Shown piece after piece: positions 6,257 to 6,912 of a DNA stretch of 6,912 nucleotides. The DNA is from Bacteroidales bacterium. GTDB taxonomy: Bacteria > Bacteroidota > Bacteroidia > Bacteroidales > JAADJA01. The position numbers and the translations under genes were made by a program. The stretch spans positions 1 through 6,912 of the forward strand of contig DAOVYU010000050.1 in the NCBI GenBank assembly GCA_030635465.1. The letters are read 5' to 3'. The first letter of the stretch is position 1; each line of letters starts with the position of its first letter. The notes below the pieces were generated by a model. That model did no database searches. It was not told the origin of the DNA and was given only the letters and a program-made list of their open reading frames with translations.

Positions 6257-6912
6257 ATGAAGTTAAAAATTTACTTTTTCATATCATTTTTTCTCCTTGT
6301 AACATATAGTTATGCAACCCATGAAAGGGCTGGAGAAATTATATATCGTCATATTAGTGACCTGACGTATGAAGTAACTATTATAACTTATACATATTCT
6401 CCAAGTCCAGCTGACAGACCACAATTAACAATTTTGTGGGGTGATGAAACTTCTTCGGTACTTGACAGGGTACAAAAAATACCTATAACAAATATTATAC
6501 AGCGGAATGTTTACCTTGGTGAGCATACTTATGTAGGAGGAGGGATTTTTACACTTTCGGTGGAGGACCCCAATCGAAACTATGGTATAGCTAATATCCC
6601 CAACTCAGTAAATATTCCTTTTTTCATTCAAACAGAATTGGTCATTAATCCATTTTTGGGGCCTAATAATTCGGTAGTTTTATTAAATCCTCCTCTTGAT
6701 TACGGTTGTGTTGACAGGGTCTATATCCATAATCCAGCAGCCTATGATCCTGATGGTGATAGTATTTCTTACAAGTTGACAATTTGCAGAGGTGCCGGAG
6801 GATTACCTATACCTGGTTATGTTTATCCAAATCAAGTTGATCCCAATAATCCCGGTGATTTTTACATTAATCCAATTACTGGTGACTTAGTTTGGGATAG
6901 TCCCACATTACA
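6257..6912 (+). CDS. Exported surface protein with PKD-like segment, gliding/T9SS-associated type (3'-incomplete)
   Basis: The reading frame is open from the ATG at 6257 to the window edge: 218 codons plus two bases, no stop. Residues 1-20 are a signal peptide (MKLK, hydrophobic core, ending YSYA before THERAGEI). The mature start THxRAGEIxYR, followed by a beta-rich segment with WGDETSS (61-67) and HTYVGGGIFTLSVEDP (90-105), is PKD-like. LNPPLDYGC and AYDPDGDSISYKL (162-174) follow, the latter an Asp-rich loop like those that bind calcium. I recall this combination from large Bacteroidota proteins that begin THxAGGEI and end in a gliding-motility/T9SS sorting domain. That C-terminal part lies outside the window, so the sorting signal cannot be confirmed. 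The role is probably cell-surface adhesion or matrix, by inference. It is divergent from rsh with 182 bases between the two starts, which hold both promoter candidates and nothing else I can recognise. No clear Shine-Dalgarno precedes the ATG. Confidence 0.78.
   Translation, partial: MKLKIYFFISFFLLVTYSYATHERAGEIIYRHISDLTYEVTIITYTYSPSPADRPQLTILWGDETSSVLDRVQKIPITNIIQRNVYLGEHTYVGGGIFTLSVEDPNRNYGIANIPNSVNIPFFIQTELVINPFLGPNNSVVLLNPPLDYGCVDRVYIHNPAAYDPDGDSISYKLTICRGAGGLPIPGYVYPNQVDPNNPGDFYINPITGDLVWDSPTL

Overview
The window is AT-rich chromosomal DNA from a member of the Bacteroidota, probably in or near the Bacteroidales/Marinilabiliales. The support is: signal peptides of the type ending in -SQ or -YA, a tandem PepSY-like secreted protein, a partial large surface protein of the gliding/T9SS-associated type, mostly weak or absent Shine-Dalgarno sites, and promoter candidates matching the Bacteroidota consensus TTTG-N19-TAnnTTTG. 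No rRNA, tRNA, CRISPR array, insertion sequence or phage gene was seen.

Layout. At 3-293 (+) lies the 3' part of an MGMT-like (alkyltransferase-like) DNA-binding protein gene. Its conserved reading frame runs back to the window edge but is broken by a TAG at 33-35. Five bases further on it meets, tail to tail, a gene on the minus strand (299-1606) for a secreted protein made of three PepSY-like units. The minus strand then carries, in order of transcription, a bifunctional (p)ppGpp synthetase/hydrolase (rsh, 6074-3837), a Fur-family regulator (3624-3151) and adenylosuccinate synthase (purA, 2987-1698), with the PepSY-like gene last. Divergent from rsh, at 6257, begins a large exported protein that runs off the right edge.

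How the genes fit together. rsh and purA are linked physiologically. RSH makes and degrades (p)ppGpp, and PurA, the GTP-dependent first committed step from IMP to AMP, is a classical target of (p)ppGpp inhibition in E. coli. From memory, rsh-fur-purA is a recurrent order in Bacteroidota, so the cluster is ordinary core genome and not a new system. The intergenic gaps (212, 163 and 91 bases) leave room for separate promoters. The best-supported promoter is in front of rsh, and a weaker candidate stands in front of purA.

The points most worth a second look are the broken MGMT-like gene with its clustered substitutions, the triplicated PepSY-like protein, the loss of the structural-zinc cysteines in the Fur protein, and a perfect AGGAGG followed by a three-codon ORF between fur and rsh. 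I see no convincing undescribed system here.
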